A stretch of 64,000 nt of DNA from Streptomyces camponoticapitis (GTDB lineage Bacteria > Actinomycetota > Actinomycetes > Streptomycetales > Streptomycetaceae), in assembly GCF_014646115.1 (NCBI RefSeq), contig NZ_BMMV01000011.1, positions 176,633 to 240,632 on the forward strand, read 5' to 3'. This document shows, piece after piece, positions 28,600 through 36,881 of this stretch. The translations under genes and the position numbers were made by a program. Position 1 is the first letter of the stretch. Every line of letters begins with the position of its first letter. Under the pieces are notes generated by a model. That model saw only the letters and a list, made by a program, of their open reading frames with translations, made no database searches and had not been told where the DNA came from.

Positions 28600-29727
28600 A
28601 TGCGCCCGGCGAGAGCGACGGCAGCGGCCGTCACCACAGTGATCGGTGTCGGTACGGCCGCTGTCGCGGTCGGCCGGTACGCCAGCGACGCCGCGCTCAA
28701 GGCGCCTCCCGGACGGCCACTGCCGGGCGATCCACGGCTCACCGTGCACGCCACGGCCGCCGGCCGGGTGACCCTCACGCGCTGCCTGGCCTCCCTGCGC
28801 CCCGGCACCTACGGGCTGGAGTCCCCGGACATCCAGGCGGTCGTCGGACCGGTCATCGACGACGTACCGCACCCCGCCGACACCGTCGTCCGCCGGCTGG
28901 AGCGCGTCGGCCGCGGCACCCTCGGCGCCGGCAGCCGTGTCCGGCTCACCCCCCAGATCCACCAGGGCGACCCCGGCAGCGCGCTCGGCCTCGAATACGA
29001 CCGGGTGGAGATCCCGGGTGAACTCGGCACACTGCCCGGGTGGTTCGTGCCCGGCAGCCGCGAGACCTGGGTGATCACCGCGCACGGCCTCGGCGCGACC
29101 CCCGAGCACCCGATGAACGTCATGGAGTTCCTGGTGGATCAGCATCTCCCGGTGCTGAACCTGTTCTACCGGGGCGACCCGGGCGCCCCGCGTTCCCCGG
29201 ACGGCCTCGGGCACCTCGGCGACTCCGAGTGGCGCGACCTCGACGCCGCGATCCGGTTCGCCGTGCGGGGCGGCGCCGAGCACGTCATCCTGTACGGCTG
29301 GTCCGTCGGGGCCACGATGGCCCTGCACACCGCCGGGAAGTCCGGACAGCGGGACCGGATCAAGGGACTCGTCCTGGACAGCCCCGTGCTCGACTGGGAG
29401 GCCACCCTGCGCGCCCTGGCCACAGCCCGCCGCACCCCCGGCCCGCTGCTGCCCCTCGCCGTCCGCGCGGCACAGGGCCGGACGGGACTGCGCGGCGGCC
29501 GGCTGCCCGTGGTCGCCGATCCGGGGAAGCTCGACGTCCCCACGCTGATCATCCACGGCCCCGACGACGGCCTGGCCCCCTGGTACCCCTCCCGTGAACT
29601 GGCCGCCCGCCGCACCGACCTGGTCACCCTGCACACGGTCTCGGACGCCCCGCACGGCGCCATGTGGAACGCGGACCCCACCGGTTACGAGGAGACGCTC
29701 CGCCGCTTCCTCACCCCCCTCATGTAA
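28600..29727 (+). CDS. Alpha/beta hydrolase
   Basis: 375 residues starting MRPARATAAAVTTVIGVG, with an N-terminal hydrophobic stretch that may be a signal or membrane anchor. The hydrolase core shows ETWVITAHGLGATPEHPMN, the nucleophile Ser in VILYGWSVGATMALHTA, the acid in LIIHGPDDGLAPWYPS and the final His in SDAPHGAMWNAD. Probably an extracytoplasmic esterase or lipase-like enzyme; substrate unknown. It follows the aldolase by 95 bp. ATG 28600 directly follows GGGAAA, so a leaderless or weakly initiated start is possible. Confidence 0.82.
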   Translation: MRPARATAAAVTTVIGVGTAAVAVGRYASDAALKAPPGRPLPGDPRLTVHATAAGRVTLTRCLASLRPGTYGLESPDIQAVVGPVIDDVPHPADTVVRRLERVGRGTLGAGSRVRLTPQIHQGDPGSALGLEYDRVEIPGELGTLPGWFVPGSRETWVITAHGLGATPEHPMNVMEFLVDQHLPVLNLFYRGDPGAPRSPDGLGHLGDSEWRDLDAAIRFAVRGGAEHVILYGWSVGATMALHTAGKSGQRDRIKGLVLDSPVLDWEATLRALATARRTPGPLLPLAVRAAQGRTGLRGGRLPVVADPGKLDVPTLIIHGPDDGLAPWYPSRELAARRTDLVTLHTVSDAPHGAMWNADPTGYEETLRRFLTPLM

Positions 29728-29909
29728 CCCCGCGTCACCCTGGCTCACCCCCGCGCGCCATCTTGGCGCGGTACCGCCACCGACGGCCGCCAGGGCGGCC
29801 CTCGACCACCCTCCGCTCCGGTGTCTTCCCGGGCCTGTGACCGGCGGGCAAAGGCCCCGGCGGGAGGTTCCGTTTGGGCTTTCGGGCAATCAGCGGGAAG
29901 ACTGCTCCC

Positions 29910-31343
29910 GTGACGTCCCGAAAGCCTGATGAGCAATTGGCGCGCAACTCCAGACTCCGACTGGTCCGTCCCCGGGCCCTGACCACGGCCCGCCGGGCCG
30001 TGACCACCGGGCGAACACGTCCGGCGCCCCGTCCGCCGGAGGGCACACCGCCGCCCGCGGAGCTGGCCCGTCAGGCGCGGGCCGTCCTCGCCGACGCCGT
30101 CCGGATCGCCCGCTGGGCCGCGGCCGACCGGGACCCCGGAGCGGGCCCGCTCGCTCCGAAGGCCCGTGAACGGGCAGCCGCCGCCCTGGAGTTGACGCCG
30201 GACCAGGTGAGCGCGGGCTGGGACCGCGCCAGGCTCGCCGGGCTCGTCGAACTGCACGGCGGCACCGCGCGCCCCGGCTGGCGCCTGCGCGCCTGGGACC
30301 GTGACGACTCCGCCGTCCTGCGCGGCTGGGTCGCGCTCTTCGACGCCTGGTCGCTCGTCCACGCGGCCCCGGACGACCTCGCCCCGACGACGGTCGCCGA
30401 GGTCGTGGAAGCCGTCCCCCAGGTGCTCTCCCTCCTCCAGCTCTCGGCCGGCCCCGTGCTCGTACCGGCCCTTCTCGACCTGCTCCAGCAGCGCGTGGCG
30501 GAACTGCGCGACGAGCGCTGCGAGGTGCCGTACGACCCCACGACCTCGTCCCGCCCCCCGGCGCCGACCGCCTCCGCGCCGGAGCCCGGCTCCGAGGCCG
30601 CGCCGGCCGCCGCCACGACCGTCCCGCTGCCGCGGCTTCTCGACTGGGCGCTGGAGGGGCTGGCCGCCGTCGGCGCACTGACCCTCGGTGAGGGCCAGGC
30701 GACCCTCACCCCGCTCGGCAACTGGGCGGTCTGGGTCAAGCTTGAGCAGATCTGCGTCGCGGCGCAGAGCCCGGCGGGCAACATCGAGCAGTCCGCCGAG
30801 AACATGCTGCGCGGCTGCGCCCGGCTCACCCCCGGACCGGCCCGCGCCGAATACCGCGCCTGGCTCGCCGCCCGCACCGTCGGCAGCGCGGTCACCGAAC
30901 TCATCGCCGTGGCACGCGGCGAGGACGCGCTCCTGCGCGGACTCGCCTTCGAGGCGCTGCGCGTCGTCGGCGCCCCCGCCGAGCCGGAGGTCCGCACCGC
31001 GTCGGCCGAACCCTCCCTGCGCCCCTACGCGTTGCTCTGGCTCGCGGAGTACGAGGGCGTGGACCCCGAGGACGCACCGGACGTCCTCACCCGTGAGGAG
31101 TCGACCTGGCTCTGGGTCGACACCGCCGCCGCCGTCGCCGACCACGGCGAGACCGCGCTGCTGGTCCGCCACCTCGACTCGGCCGTCCAGGGCACCGTCC
31201 CCGCCCTGCTCGACGAGGTCAGGGCCGTCGGCCATCCGCGCACCGTGCAGGTGCTGGTCGCACTGGCGGCCGCGCACCCGGACCCGGCGCTCGCCAAGGC
31301 CGTACGCCGGGCGGCGTTCCAGGTCCACACGGGAGGCGCCTGA
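29910..31343 (+). CDS. Conserved hypothetical protein, Ala/Leu-rich helical
   Basis: I do not recognise the family. From GTG 29910 (GGGAAG nine bases upstream) it is 477 residues, rich in Ala, Leu, Arg and Glu, mostly helical. The middle has a Pro/Ser/Ala-rich linker (about 210-240), then PLPRLLDWALEGLAAVGALTL and TPLGNWAVWVKLEQI, resembling winged-helix segments. The last 120 residues resemble HEAT-like helical repeats (LVRHLDSAVQGTVPALLDEV, HPRTVQVLVALAAAHPDPAL). No signal peptide or membrane helix. It may be a protein-interaction scaffold. Confidence 0.75.
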   Translation: MTSRKPDEQLARNSRLRLVRPRALTTARRAVTTGRTRPAPRPPEGTPPPAELARQARAVLADAVRIARWAAADRDPGAGPLAPKARERAAAALELTPDQVSAGWDRARLAGLVELHGGTARPGWRLRAWDRDDSAVLRGWVALFDAWSLVHAAPDDLAPTTVAEVVEAVPQVLSLLQLSAGPVLVPALLDLLQQRVAELRDERCEVPYDPTTSSRPPAPTASAPEPGSEAAPAAATTVPLPRLLDWALEGLAAVGALTLGEGQATLTPLGNWAVWVKLEQICVAAQSPAGNIEQSAENMLRGCARLTPGPARAEYRAWLAARTVGSAVTELIAVARGEDALLRGLAFEALRVVGAPAEPEVRTASAEPSLRPYALLWLAEYEGVDPEDAPDVLTREESTWLWVDTAAAVADHGETALLVRHLDSAVQGTVPALLDEVRAVGHPRTVQVLVALAAAHPDPALAKAVRRAAFQVHTGGA

Positions 31344-31421
31344 CCGGCTGGCGAGCCACGCACCGATCCACCACGCACCGGAGCGTCCACCGCCCGGCCC
31401 TTCGCGCCCGGAGCCGGAGGC

Positions 31422-31823
31422 TCAGCTGCCGGCGCCCGGTGCGTACGTCCCGAAGCTCCACACATTGCCCTCCGCGTCGCGCGCCATGTAGTCCCGGGAG
31501 CCGTAGTCCTGGTCCGTGGGCGGCATCAGGATCTCCACGCCCTGCCCGGCGGCGCGCGCGTGGTGCGCGTCGACGTCCTCGACGACCACATAGATCCCGG
31601 CGGGCCCGCCGCCCGCCATCGCCTCGGCGAAGAGGCCCTCGCTCTTCCTGGACCCCAGCATCACCATGCCGTTCCCATGGGCCAGTTCGGCATGGAGGAC
31701 GCTGCCGTCCTCACCCTCGTACACACTCACCTCCGTGAAGCCGAAGGCATCCTTGAGCGTCCTGATGGCCGCCTTCGCGTCCTCGTAGACGAGCGTCGGA
31801 CAGATACTCGGCGCACCGGCCAT
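31422..31823 (-). CDS. VOC (glyoxalase/bleomycin-resistance type) protein
   Basis: 133-residue protein with the vicinal-oxygen-chelate fold: CPTLVYEDAKAAIRTLKDAFGF at the start, then VLHAELAHGNGMVMLGS, IYVVVEDVDAHHARAAGQG and the C-terminal GSRDYMARDAEGNVWSFGTY. ATG 31823 is nine bases after GGAGAAGG; GTG 31832 is too close to that site. Members bind or modify small molecules, including antibiotics. No substrate can be assigned. It converges with the preceding gene. Confidence 0.85.
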   Translation of the reverse strand: MAGAPSICPTLVYEDAKAAIRTLKDAFGFTEVSVYEGEDGSVLHAELAHGNGMVMLGSRKSEGLFAEAMAGGGPAGIYVVVEDVDAHHARAAGQGVEILMPPTDQDYGSRDYMARDAEGNVWSFGTYAPGAGS

Positions 31824-31958
31824 GCTGATCACCCTTCTCCAAGCTCGGCTGTGACCTGTGTCTCAGTTCCTCCAGTCTGGCACCGGCCACCGACAACGCA
31901 GCCCGGCCGCGTGCCCCCGGGGGACCCCATGGGGCGTAAACCAGTTGTGCGGCCCCGG

Positions 31959-31964
31959 TAGACT
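31959..31964 (+). promoter_or_regulatory. Likely -10 element before the mini-ORF
   Basis: TAGACT sits seven bases before the ATG of the mini-ORF, placing the transcription start at or next to that ATG. This would give a leaderless transcript. No good -35 was found at 16-19 bp. Confidence 0.5.
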
Positions 31965-31971
31965 CGGCCCC

Positions 31972-31995
31972 ATGGCATTTCTCCTTGTGCATTAG
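31972..31995 (+). CDS. Leaderless mini-ORF MAFLLVH before the ABC-F gene
   Basis: ATG GCA TTT CTC CTT GTG CAT TAG encodes the seven-residue peptide MAFLLVH. It has no ribosome site but is preceded at the right distance by TAGACT, so it probably is the 5' end of the transcript. It ends 63 bp before the ABC-F start. Short leader ORFs often control ABC-F antibiotic-protection genes by ribosome stalling; applying that here is inference. Confidence 0.5.
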   Translation: MAFLLVH

Positions 31996-32058
31996 CCGGC
32001 GTCGAAGAATCCCCTCCGCCCGCCCTTCCGCCGTCCATACCCGCCTTGGAGTTTTTCC

Positions 32059-33657
32059 GTGATCACCGCCACCGGTGTCGAGTTGCGCGCCGGCGCCCGC
32101 GTCCTCATCGAGTCAGCCTCGTTCCGTATCGCCAAGGGCGACCGCATCGGCCTCGTCGGCCGCAACGGAGCCGGCAAGACCACCCTCACCAAGTGCCTCG
32201 CGGGTGAGGGCATCCCCGCCGCCGGCACCATCACCCGCTCCGGCGAGGTCGGCTATCTGCCGCAGGACCCCCGCACCGGCGATCTCGACACCCTCGCGCG
32301 CGACCGCATCCTCTCGGCCCGGGACCTCGACTCCGTCCTGAAGAAGATGCGCGAGAACGAGGACCGGATGGCGAACGGCAAGGGCGCCACCCGCGAGAAG
32401 GCGATGAAGAAGTACGAGCGCCTGGAGACGGAGTTCCTGACCAAGGGCGGTTACGCCGCCGAGTCCGAGGCCGCCACCATCGCCGCCGCGCTCGGCCTGC
32501 CCGACCGGGTCCTCGGCCAGCCCCTCCACACGCTCTCCGGCGGTCAGCGCCGCCGCGTCGAGCTCGCGCGCATCCTCTTCTCCGACGCCGACACCCTGCT
32601 CCTCGACGAGCCGACGAACCACCTCGACGCCGACTCCATCGTCTGGCTGCGGGACTATCTGAAGACGTACCGCGGCGGCTTCATCGTCATCTCCCACGAC
32701 GTCGACCTCGTCGAGACGGTCGTCAACAAGGTCTTCTACCTGGACGCCAACCGCTCCCAGATCGACGTCTACAACATGGGCTGGAAGCTCTACCAGCAGC
32801 AGCGCGAGTCCGACGAGAAGCGCCGCAAGCGTGAGCGGGCCAACGCGGAGAAGAAGGCCGCCACACTCAACTCGCAGGCCGACAAGATGCGCGCCAAGGC
32901 CACCAAGACCGTCGCCGCGCAGAACATGGCGCGCCGCGCCGAGCGCCTGCTGTCGGGCCTGGAGGCCGTACGCCAGTCGGACAAGGTCGCCAAGCTGCGC
33001 TTCCCCGACCCGGCGCCGTGCGGCAAGACGCCGCTGACGGCCGAGGGCCTGTCGAAGTCGTACGGCTCGCTGGAGATCTTCACCGACGTCGACCTGGCCA
33101 TCGACAAGGGCTCGCGCGTCGTCATCCTGGGCCTCAACGGCGCGGGGAAGACCACCCTGCTGCGCCTGCTCGCCGGGGTGGAGAAGCCCGACACCGGTGA
33201 GGTCACACCGGGCCACGGCCTCAAGCTCGGCTACTACGCGCAGGAGCACGAGACGCTCGACCCCGAGCGCTCCGTCCTGGAGAACATGCGGTCCTCCGCG
33301 CCGGACCTGGATCTGGTGGAGGTCCGCAAGACCCTCGGCTCGTTCCTGTTCTCCGGGGACGACGTCGACAAGCCGGCCGGTGTCCTGTCCGGCGGTGAGA
33401 AGACCCGCCTCGCCCTCGCGACCCTGGTGGTCTCGTCGGCCAACGTGCTGCTCCTGGACGAGCCCACGAACAACCTCGACCCGGCGAGCCGCGAGGAGAT
33501 CCTCGGCGCGCTGCGCACGTACAAGGGCGCGGTCATCCTCGTCACGCACGACGAGGGCGCCGTCCAGGCGCTCGAACCTGAACGGATCATCCTGCTGCCC
33601 GACGGTGTCGAGGACCTGTGGGGCGCGGACTACGCGGATCTGGTGGCGCTGGCCTGA
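32059..33657 (+). CDS. ABC-F family ATPase
   Basis: Soluble tandem-ATPase of 532 residues without membrane helices. Two ABC modules: Walker A GLVGRNGAGKTTLTKCLAG with signature LSGGQRRRVELAR and LLLDEPTNHLDADS; then VILGLNGAGKTTLLRLLAG with LSGGEKTRLALATL and LLLDEPTNNLDPAS. They are joined by the basic helical linker typical of ABC-F (about residues 235-320). Such proteins act on the ribosome E site as translation factors or confer antibiotic protection. GTG 32059 has TTGGAG ten bases upstream. A leaderless mini-ORF precedes it. Confidence 0.93.
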   Translation: MITATGVELRAGARVLIESASFRIAKGDRIGLVGRNGAGKTTLTKCLAGEGIPAAGTITRSGEVGYLPQDPRTGDLDTLARDRILSARDLDSVLKKMRENEDRMANGKGATREKAMKKYERLETEFLTKGGYAAESEAATIAAALGLPDRVLGQPLHTLSGGQRRRVELARILFSDADTLLLDEPTNHLDADSIVWLRDYLKTYRGGFIVISHDVDLVETVVNKVFYLDANRSQIDVYNMGWKLYQQQRESDEKRRKRERANAEKKAATLNSQADKMRAKATKTVAAQNMARRAERLLSGLEAVRQSDKVAKLRFPDPAPCGKTPLTAEGLSKSYGSLEIFTDVDLAIDKGSRVVILGLNGAGKTTLLRLLAGVEKPDTGEVTPGHGLKLGYYAQEHETLDPERSVLENMRSSAPDLDLVEVRKTLGSFLFSGDDVDKPAGVLSGGEKTRLALATLVVSSANVLLLDEPTNNLDPASREEILGALRTYKGAVILVTHDEGAVQALEPERIILLPDGVEDLWGADYADLVALA

Positions 33658-33995
33658 CCCGGGACGGGCGTGATCCACTCCGTATGGATCATTCGGCTGA
33701 GTGGTGATCCATCATCTGAGTGAGTGCGTCTCGTACTTTGGCGTGGCGCGCCGACGATCAAGCCGTTCCGTGACCAGTTGGATCAGCTCTCCGGCACACC
33801 AGTCCTGACCTGCTGTTTCTTATGCGCCTTCGGTGTTCTGCCTGCATACGCCGCTCTGGAAGTAGTAATTCCGTTCGTGTTCGAATGCTGCGCTCCGTCG
33901 AAGCTTGTGGTGCGAACCTTGCTGAATGGGTGGCCAGGAGCGGCCCGAGGGGTGATCATGAGAAGTCCAGAGCGCACTTCCATGAGGAGGCACGG
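33658..33995 (+). promoter_or_regulatory. Gene-free, lower-GC region with repeated TGATCCA
   Basis: 338 bp between the ABC-F gene and the small HTH gene. TGATCCA occurs at 33671-33677 and 33705-33711 and as its complement at 33685-33691; ATGGATCA (33684-33691) and TGATCCAT (33705-33712) form a perfect 8-bp inverted repeat with a 13-base loop. The rest (33720-33980) is noticeably less GC-rich than the flanks and probably holds the HTH promoter. No coding frame is credible. Confidence 0.5.
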
Positions 33996-34214
33996 GTGGC
34001 CGAGACTCTGAAGAAGGGCAGCCGGGTAACCGGCCCCGCGCGCGACAAGCTCGCGGCAGACCTGAAGAAGAAGTACGACTCCGGTGCGAGTATCCGGGCA
34101 CTGGCCGAGGAAACGGGCCGGTCATACGGATTCGTCCACCGGATGCTCAGTGAATCCGGAGTCACGCTGCGGGGACGCGGCGGAGCGACACGCGGCAAGA
34201 AGGCCTCGGCCTGA
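33996..34214 (+). CDS. Small helix-turn-helix protein
   Basis: 72 residues starting at GTG 33996, five bases after GAGGAGG. Lys-rich N-terminus, then a helix-turn-helix (KKYDSGASIRALAEETGRSY followed by GFVHRMLSESGVTLRGRGG) and a basic tail ending KKASA. The pattern resembles the DNA-binding core of resolvase-like or Lsr2-like small proteins; similar short proteins are widespread in Streptomyces. Probably a DNA-binding or nucleoid-associated protein. A hairpin at 34255-34289 follows it. Confidence 0.85.
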   Translation: MAETLKKGSRVTGPARDKLAADLKKKYDSGASIRALAEETGRSYGFVHRMLSESGVTLRGRGGATRGKKASA

Positions 34215-34254
34215 CGACCGCGTACGGCTTCTCCGGCCACCGGTTCCGCCGGTG

Positions 34255-34289
34255 ACCACCCGGCCGGTCGTCGCGGTCGACCGGGTGGT
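34255..34289 (+). terminator. Hairpin after the HTH gene
   Basis: ACCACCCGG (34255-34263) and CCGGGTGGT (34281-34289) form a perfect 9-bp stem, 41 bp after the HTH stop. A second small stem CACCGG-CCGGTG lies just before it. Likely terminates the HTH transcript. Confidence 0.65.
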
Positions 34290-34293
34290 TACT

Positions 34294-34327
34294 GTGCAGT
34301 CACTTGGCTAATTTGAGCTGACTGCAC
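34294..34327 (+). promoter_or_regulatory. 9-bp inverted repeat in the enoyl-CoA hydratase promoter
   Basis: GTGCAGTCA (34294-34302) and TGACTGCAC (34319-34327) are perfectly complementary with a 16-base spacer that includes TAATTT (34309-34314), a plausible -10. It ends 17 bp before the ATG. Placement over the promoter fits an operator for a dimeric repressor, for example a TetR-type fatty-acid regulator encoded elsewhere. Confidence 0.65.
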
Positions 34328-34344
34328 CGAACCGGAGGCACCCC

Positions 34345-35136
34345 ATGACGTCGCTCGATCCCGTACTCGACAAGGACGGCGTACGGCTCACCGTCGAGGA
34401 CGCGGTTGCCACGGTGACCTTGACCAACCCGGACAAACGCAACGCTCAGTCTCCCGCTCTGTGGCGGGCGTTGACGGAAGCCGGGCGGTCACTGCCGGGC
34501 AGCGTGCGGGTCGTCGTGCTGCGCGGCGAAGGCAAGTCCTTCTCCGCGGGCCTCGACCGGCAGGCGTTCAGCCCCGAGGGCTTCGACGGTGAACCTTCCT
34601 TTCCGGAGCTGGCACGCCGTTCCGACACGGACCTGGACGCGGTCATCGCCGCGTACCAGTCCGCCTTCACCTGGTGGCGCCGGAGCGACATCGTGTCGAT
34701 CGCCGCTGTCCAGGGTCACGCCATCGGCGCCGGATTCCAGCTGGCGCTCGCCTGCGACCTGCGCGTCGTCGCGTCGGACGTGCAGTTCGCCATGCGCGAG
34801 ACCAGCCTGGGGCTCGTCCCCGACCTCGGCGGTACGCATCCCCTCGTCGGCCTGGTCGGCCACGCCCGCGCGCTGGAGATCTGCGCGACGGGCCGCTTCG
34901 TCCAGGCGGACGAGGCCGAACGCACGGGCCTGGCCAATCTGGTGGTGGAGCCCGCGGAGCTCGACGAGGCGGTGAAGGACCTGACCGCCGCGCTGCTCGC
35001 CGCGCCGCGCGACGCCACCGTTGAGACGAAGGCCCTGCTGCAGGGCGCCTCGTCACGCACCTACGACGAACAGCGCGCCGCCGAGCGCGCGGCCCAGGCC
35101 CGCCGTCTGCGCGACCTGGCGGGCCTCGGCGACTAG
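34345..35136 (+). CDS. Enoyl-CoA hydratase/isomerase family protein
   Basis: Crotonase-fold enzyme of 263 residues, likely hydrating enoyl-CoA thioesters. Motifs: VATVTLTNPDKRNAQSPALW, VVVLRGEGKSFSAGLDRQAF (oxyanion loop), VAAVQGHAIGAGFQLALACDLR-like block, and MRETSLGLVPDLGGTHPLVGL with the first active-site Glu position. GGAGG lies upstream of ATG 34345. A clean inverted repeat overlaps its promoter. The exact substrate is unknown. Confidence 0.9.
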   Translation: MTSLDPVLDKDGVRLTVEDAVATVTLTNPDKRNAQSPALWRALTEAGRSLPGSVRVVVLRGEGKSFSAGLDRQAFSPEGFDGEPSFPELARRSDTDLDAVIAAYQSAFTWWRRSDIVSIAAVQGHAIGAGFQLALACDLRVVASDVQFAMRETSLGLVPDLGGTHPLVGLVGHARALEICATGRFVQADEAERTGLANLVVEPAELDEAVKDLTAALLAAPRDATVETKALLQGASSRTYDEQRAAERAAQARRLRDLAGLGD

Positions 35137-35246
35137 GGCGTGTTCCGGAAGTAGCGTCGTCCGCCCGCGGGGCGGGGCCCACGGCGTCTGGTGCGTGCGA
35201 TCCCAGGGCGGAGGACCGCCCTCGTACCGGGCCGTACTCGGGCGAC

Positions 35247-35308
35247 CCGACAACGCGCGTTCTCCCCCGTAGCCCTTCGGGCACGGGAGGTGCCCCCTGC
35301 GTTGTCGG
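35247..35308. repeat. Palindromic element after the crotonase gene
   Basis: CCGACAACGC (35247-35256) and GCGTTGTCGG (35299-35308) form a perfect 10-bp inverted repeat that encloses a GCCC-TTC-GGGC hairpin (35272-35282). The whole 35137-35343 spacer, starting GGGCGTGTTCCGGAAGTAGC, looks like repeated Streptomyces intergenic DNA. It lies between convergent genes and may also terminate transcription. Confidence 0.5.
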
Positions 35309-35343
35309 AGTCGGCCGAGTGCGGCCGGGCCGGTCTTCGCGGC

Positions 35344-36072
35344 TCAGTCCGTCGCGTCGACCGCCGTGATCAGTACCGCCACCGTCGGGTGACTCGGCAG
35401 TGATGCCGTGACCGCCCGGCGGACGGCGCGTACCACCTCCGACGGGTGGTGGCCCGGCGACGTCGCCAGCTCGATCCGGACATGGCCCTTGGTCACCAGC
35501 ACCGGCGTACCGAGCGACCCCGACAGATGGGCCACGCCGGGGACGTTCGCCGCGATCACGGCCGCCGTGCCCTTCGGGGCCACGGCGGTTACCCCGAAGG
35601 GCTCAGTGCCCGCCACGGAATTCCCGGCCCCGCCCTCGGCACGGGCGTCCGGCTCCTCCTCCAGCAGCGCCGTCACCCGCAGATCGACCTCCGTCACCCG
35701 CAGACCGAGCCGGTCCACCGCGTGCGTGTGCAGCGCCATGCGCACCCGCTCGGCCACGTCCGGCAGCGGCTCGCCCGCGACCGCGGCGAAGTCCCCCTCG
35801 ATACGGAGTGCCCCCGGCGGCAGCGCACTGGGCGGCGGGGGCACGGCGGGTGGCTCCGCCGAACCGGGGTCGGCCAGGCAGATCCTCAGCCGGCCCAGTT
35901 CGGCCCCCCGCACTTCCGTCGCCGCACGCCGGAGCGCGCTTGTCGCCGCCCGTTCGGCCAGCCACGCCCCGTCCGCCGTCTCACCGAGGGGGAGCAGCCG
36001 GCCGAGGTCGAGCCGTGCGCGTACCGCCGCGGTCCAGCCGTCCGCGTCCTTCTCGCCCTGCCCAGTCGTCAT
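35344..36072 (-). CDS. Conserved hypothetical protein divergent from the Asp23 operon
   Basis: 242 residues from ATG 36072 (MTTGQGEKDADGWTAAVR). The first half has WLAERAATSALRRAATEVRGAEL; the second half has LRVTEVDLRVTALLEE and repeated strands ending LPSHPTVAVLITAVDA. A Pro-rich loop and an acidic loop separate them. The pattern of GVAHLSGSLG and HVRIELATS resembles Asp23-like alpha/beta units, so it may be a distant relative of the adjacent Asp23 proteins. I recall similar Streptomyces proteins annotated with a viral P10 name, which says little. Function unknown. Confidence 0.7.
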   Translation of the reverse strand: MTTGQGEKDADGWTAAVRARLDLGRLLPLGETADGAWLAERAATSALRRAATEVRGAELGRLRICLADPGSAEPPAVPPPPSALPPGALRIEGDFAAVAGEPLPDVAERVRMALHTHAVDRLGLRVTEVDLRVTALLEEEPDARAEGGAGNSVAGTEPFGVTAVAPKGTAAVIAANVPGVAHLSGSLGTPVLVTKGHVRIELATSPGHHPSEVVRAVRRAVTASLPSHPTVAVLITAVDATD

Positions 36073-36165
36073 GGCCCCAGACTGCCGCATTCCCGGCGCG
36101 AGACCGGGCAAGGCGCCCTAATGTGTACATCGAGTCCATCAGCGCCCGGAAAGGGGCGAATCGCT

Positions 36166-36648
36166 ATGTCTGACACCGCACAGCGCAACGAGTCCGAGCC
36201 CGCCGCCAAGACGTCGGCCGATGAGCAACGGAAGGCCGCCATGAAGAGGGGCGGCGGCGACCCGGGCACCCGCGGCCGGACCACCATCGCCGACGGGGTC
36301 GTCGAGAAGATCGCCGGCCTCGCCGCACGCGACGTGCTCGGCGTCCATGCGATGGGCAGCGGCATGTCCCGCACCTTCGGCGCCGTACGGGACAGGGTCC
36401 CCGGCGGCACCAAGTCCGTCTCGCGCGGCGTGAAGGCCGAGGTCGGCGAGGTGCAGACCGCGATCGATCTGGAGATCGTCGTCGACTACGGCGTGTCGAT
36501 CTCCGATGTCGCCCGTGATGTACGGGAGAACGTGATCTCGGCGGTGGAACGGATGACGGGCCTTGAGGTCGTCGAGGTCAACATCGCCGTCAGCGATGTG
36601 AAGCTGCCCGACGAAGAGGACGACGATTCCGAGTCACGGCTCCAGTAA
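36166..36648 (+). CDS. Asp23/Gls24 family envelope stress protein
   Basis: 160 residues from ATG 36166 with GGAAAGGGG upstream. After a charged N-terminal 40 residues comes the Asp23 domain: GRTTIADGVVEKIAGLAARD, VLGVHAMGSGMSRTFGAVRD, AIDLEIVVDYGVSISDVARD and the C-terminal TGLEVVEVNIAVSDVKLPDE. In Gram-positives Asp23 proteins form a membrane-associated layer recruited by AmaP. It heads a five-gene operon that ends with amaP. Confidence 0.92.
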   Translation: MSDTAQRNESEPAAKTSADEQRKAAMKRGGGDPGTRGRTTIADGVVEKIAGLAARDVLGVHAMGSGMSRTFGAVRDRVPGGTKSVSRGVKAEVGEVQTAIDLEIVVDYGVSISDVARDVRENVISAVERMTGLEVVEVNIAVSDVKLPDEEDDDSESRLQ

Positions 36649-36683
36649 CGGCCGTTTCCGGAAGACCGAAGAGGAGTCACTAG

Positions 36684-36875
36684 ATGAACATGGCGCTGGT
36701 CGGCCTGTTGGCCGGTATGGCCCTGGCGTTCGCCGGATACTTCGGCGGTTTCGGAGCCTTTCTGCTGGTGGCCGCCCTGGGCGCGGTCGGGTTCGTGGCC
36801 GGCCGGTTCCTCGACGGCGATCTGGAAGCGGGCGATTTCTTCCGCGGTCGCGGTCGCGACGAACGTCGGAGGTGA
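36684..36875 (+). CDS. Small membrane protein of the Asp23 operon
   Basis: 63 residues, start ATG 36684 after GAAGAGGAG. Two hydrophobic stretches (3-20 and 23-42) rich in Gly and Ala, then an acidic and basic tail (DGDLEAGDFFRGRGRDERRR). This resembles the DUF2273-type small proteins found beside amaP and asp23 in other Gram-positives. Probably part of the membrane complex. Confidence 0.8.
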   Translation: MNMALVGLLAGMALAFAGYFGGFGAFLLVAALGAVGFVAGRFLDGDLEAGDFFRGRGRDERRR

Positions 36876-36881
36876 CCGGCT

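Noticed and set aside
27880..29727. Long frame upstream of the alpha/beta hydrolase
   Set aside because: The first 240 codons overlap the aldolase in another frame and have shadow-type composition.
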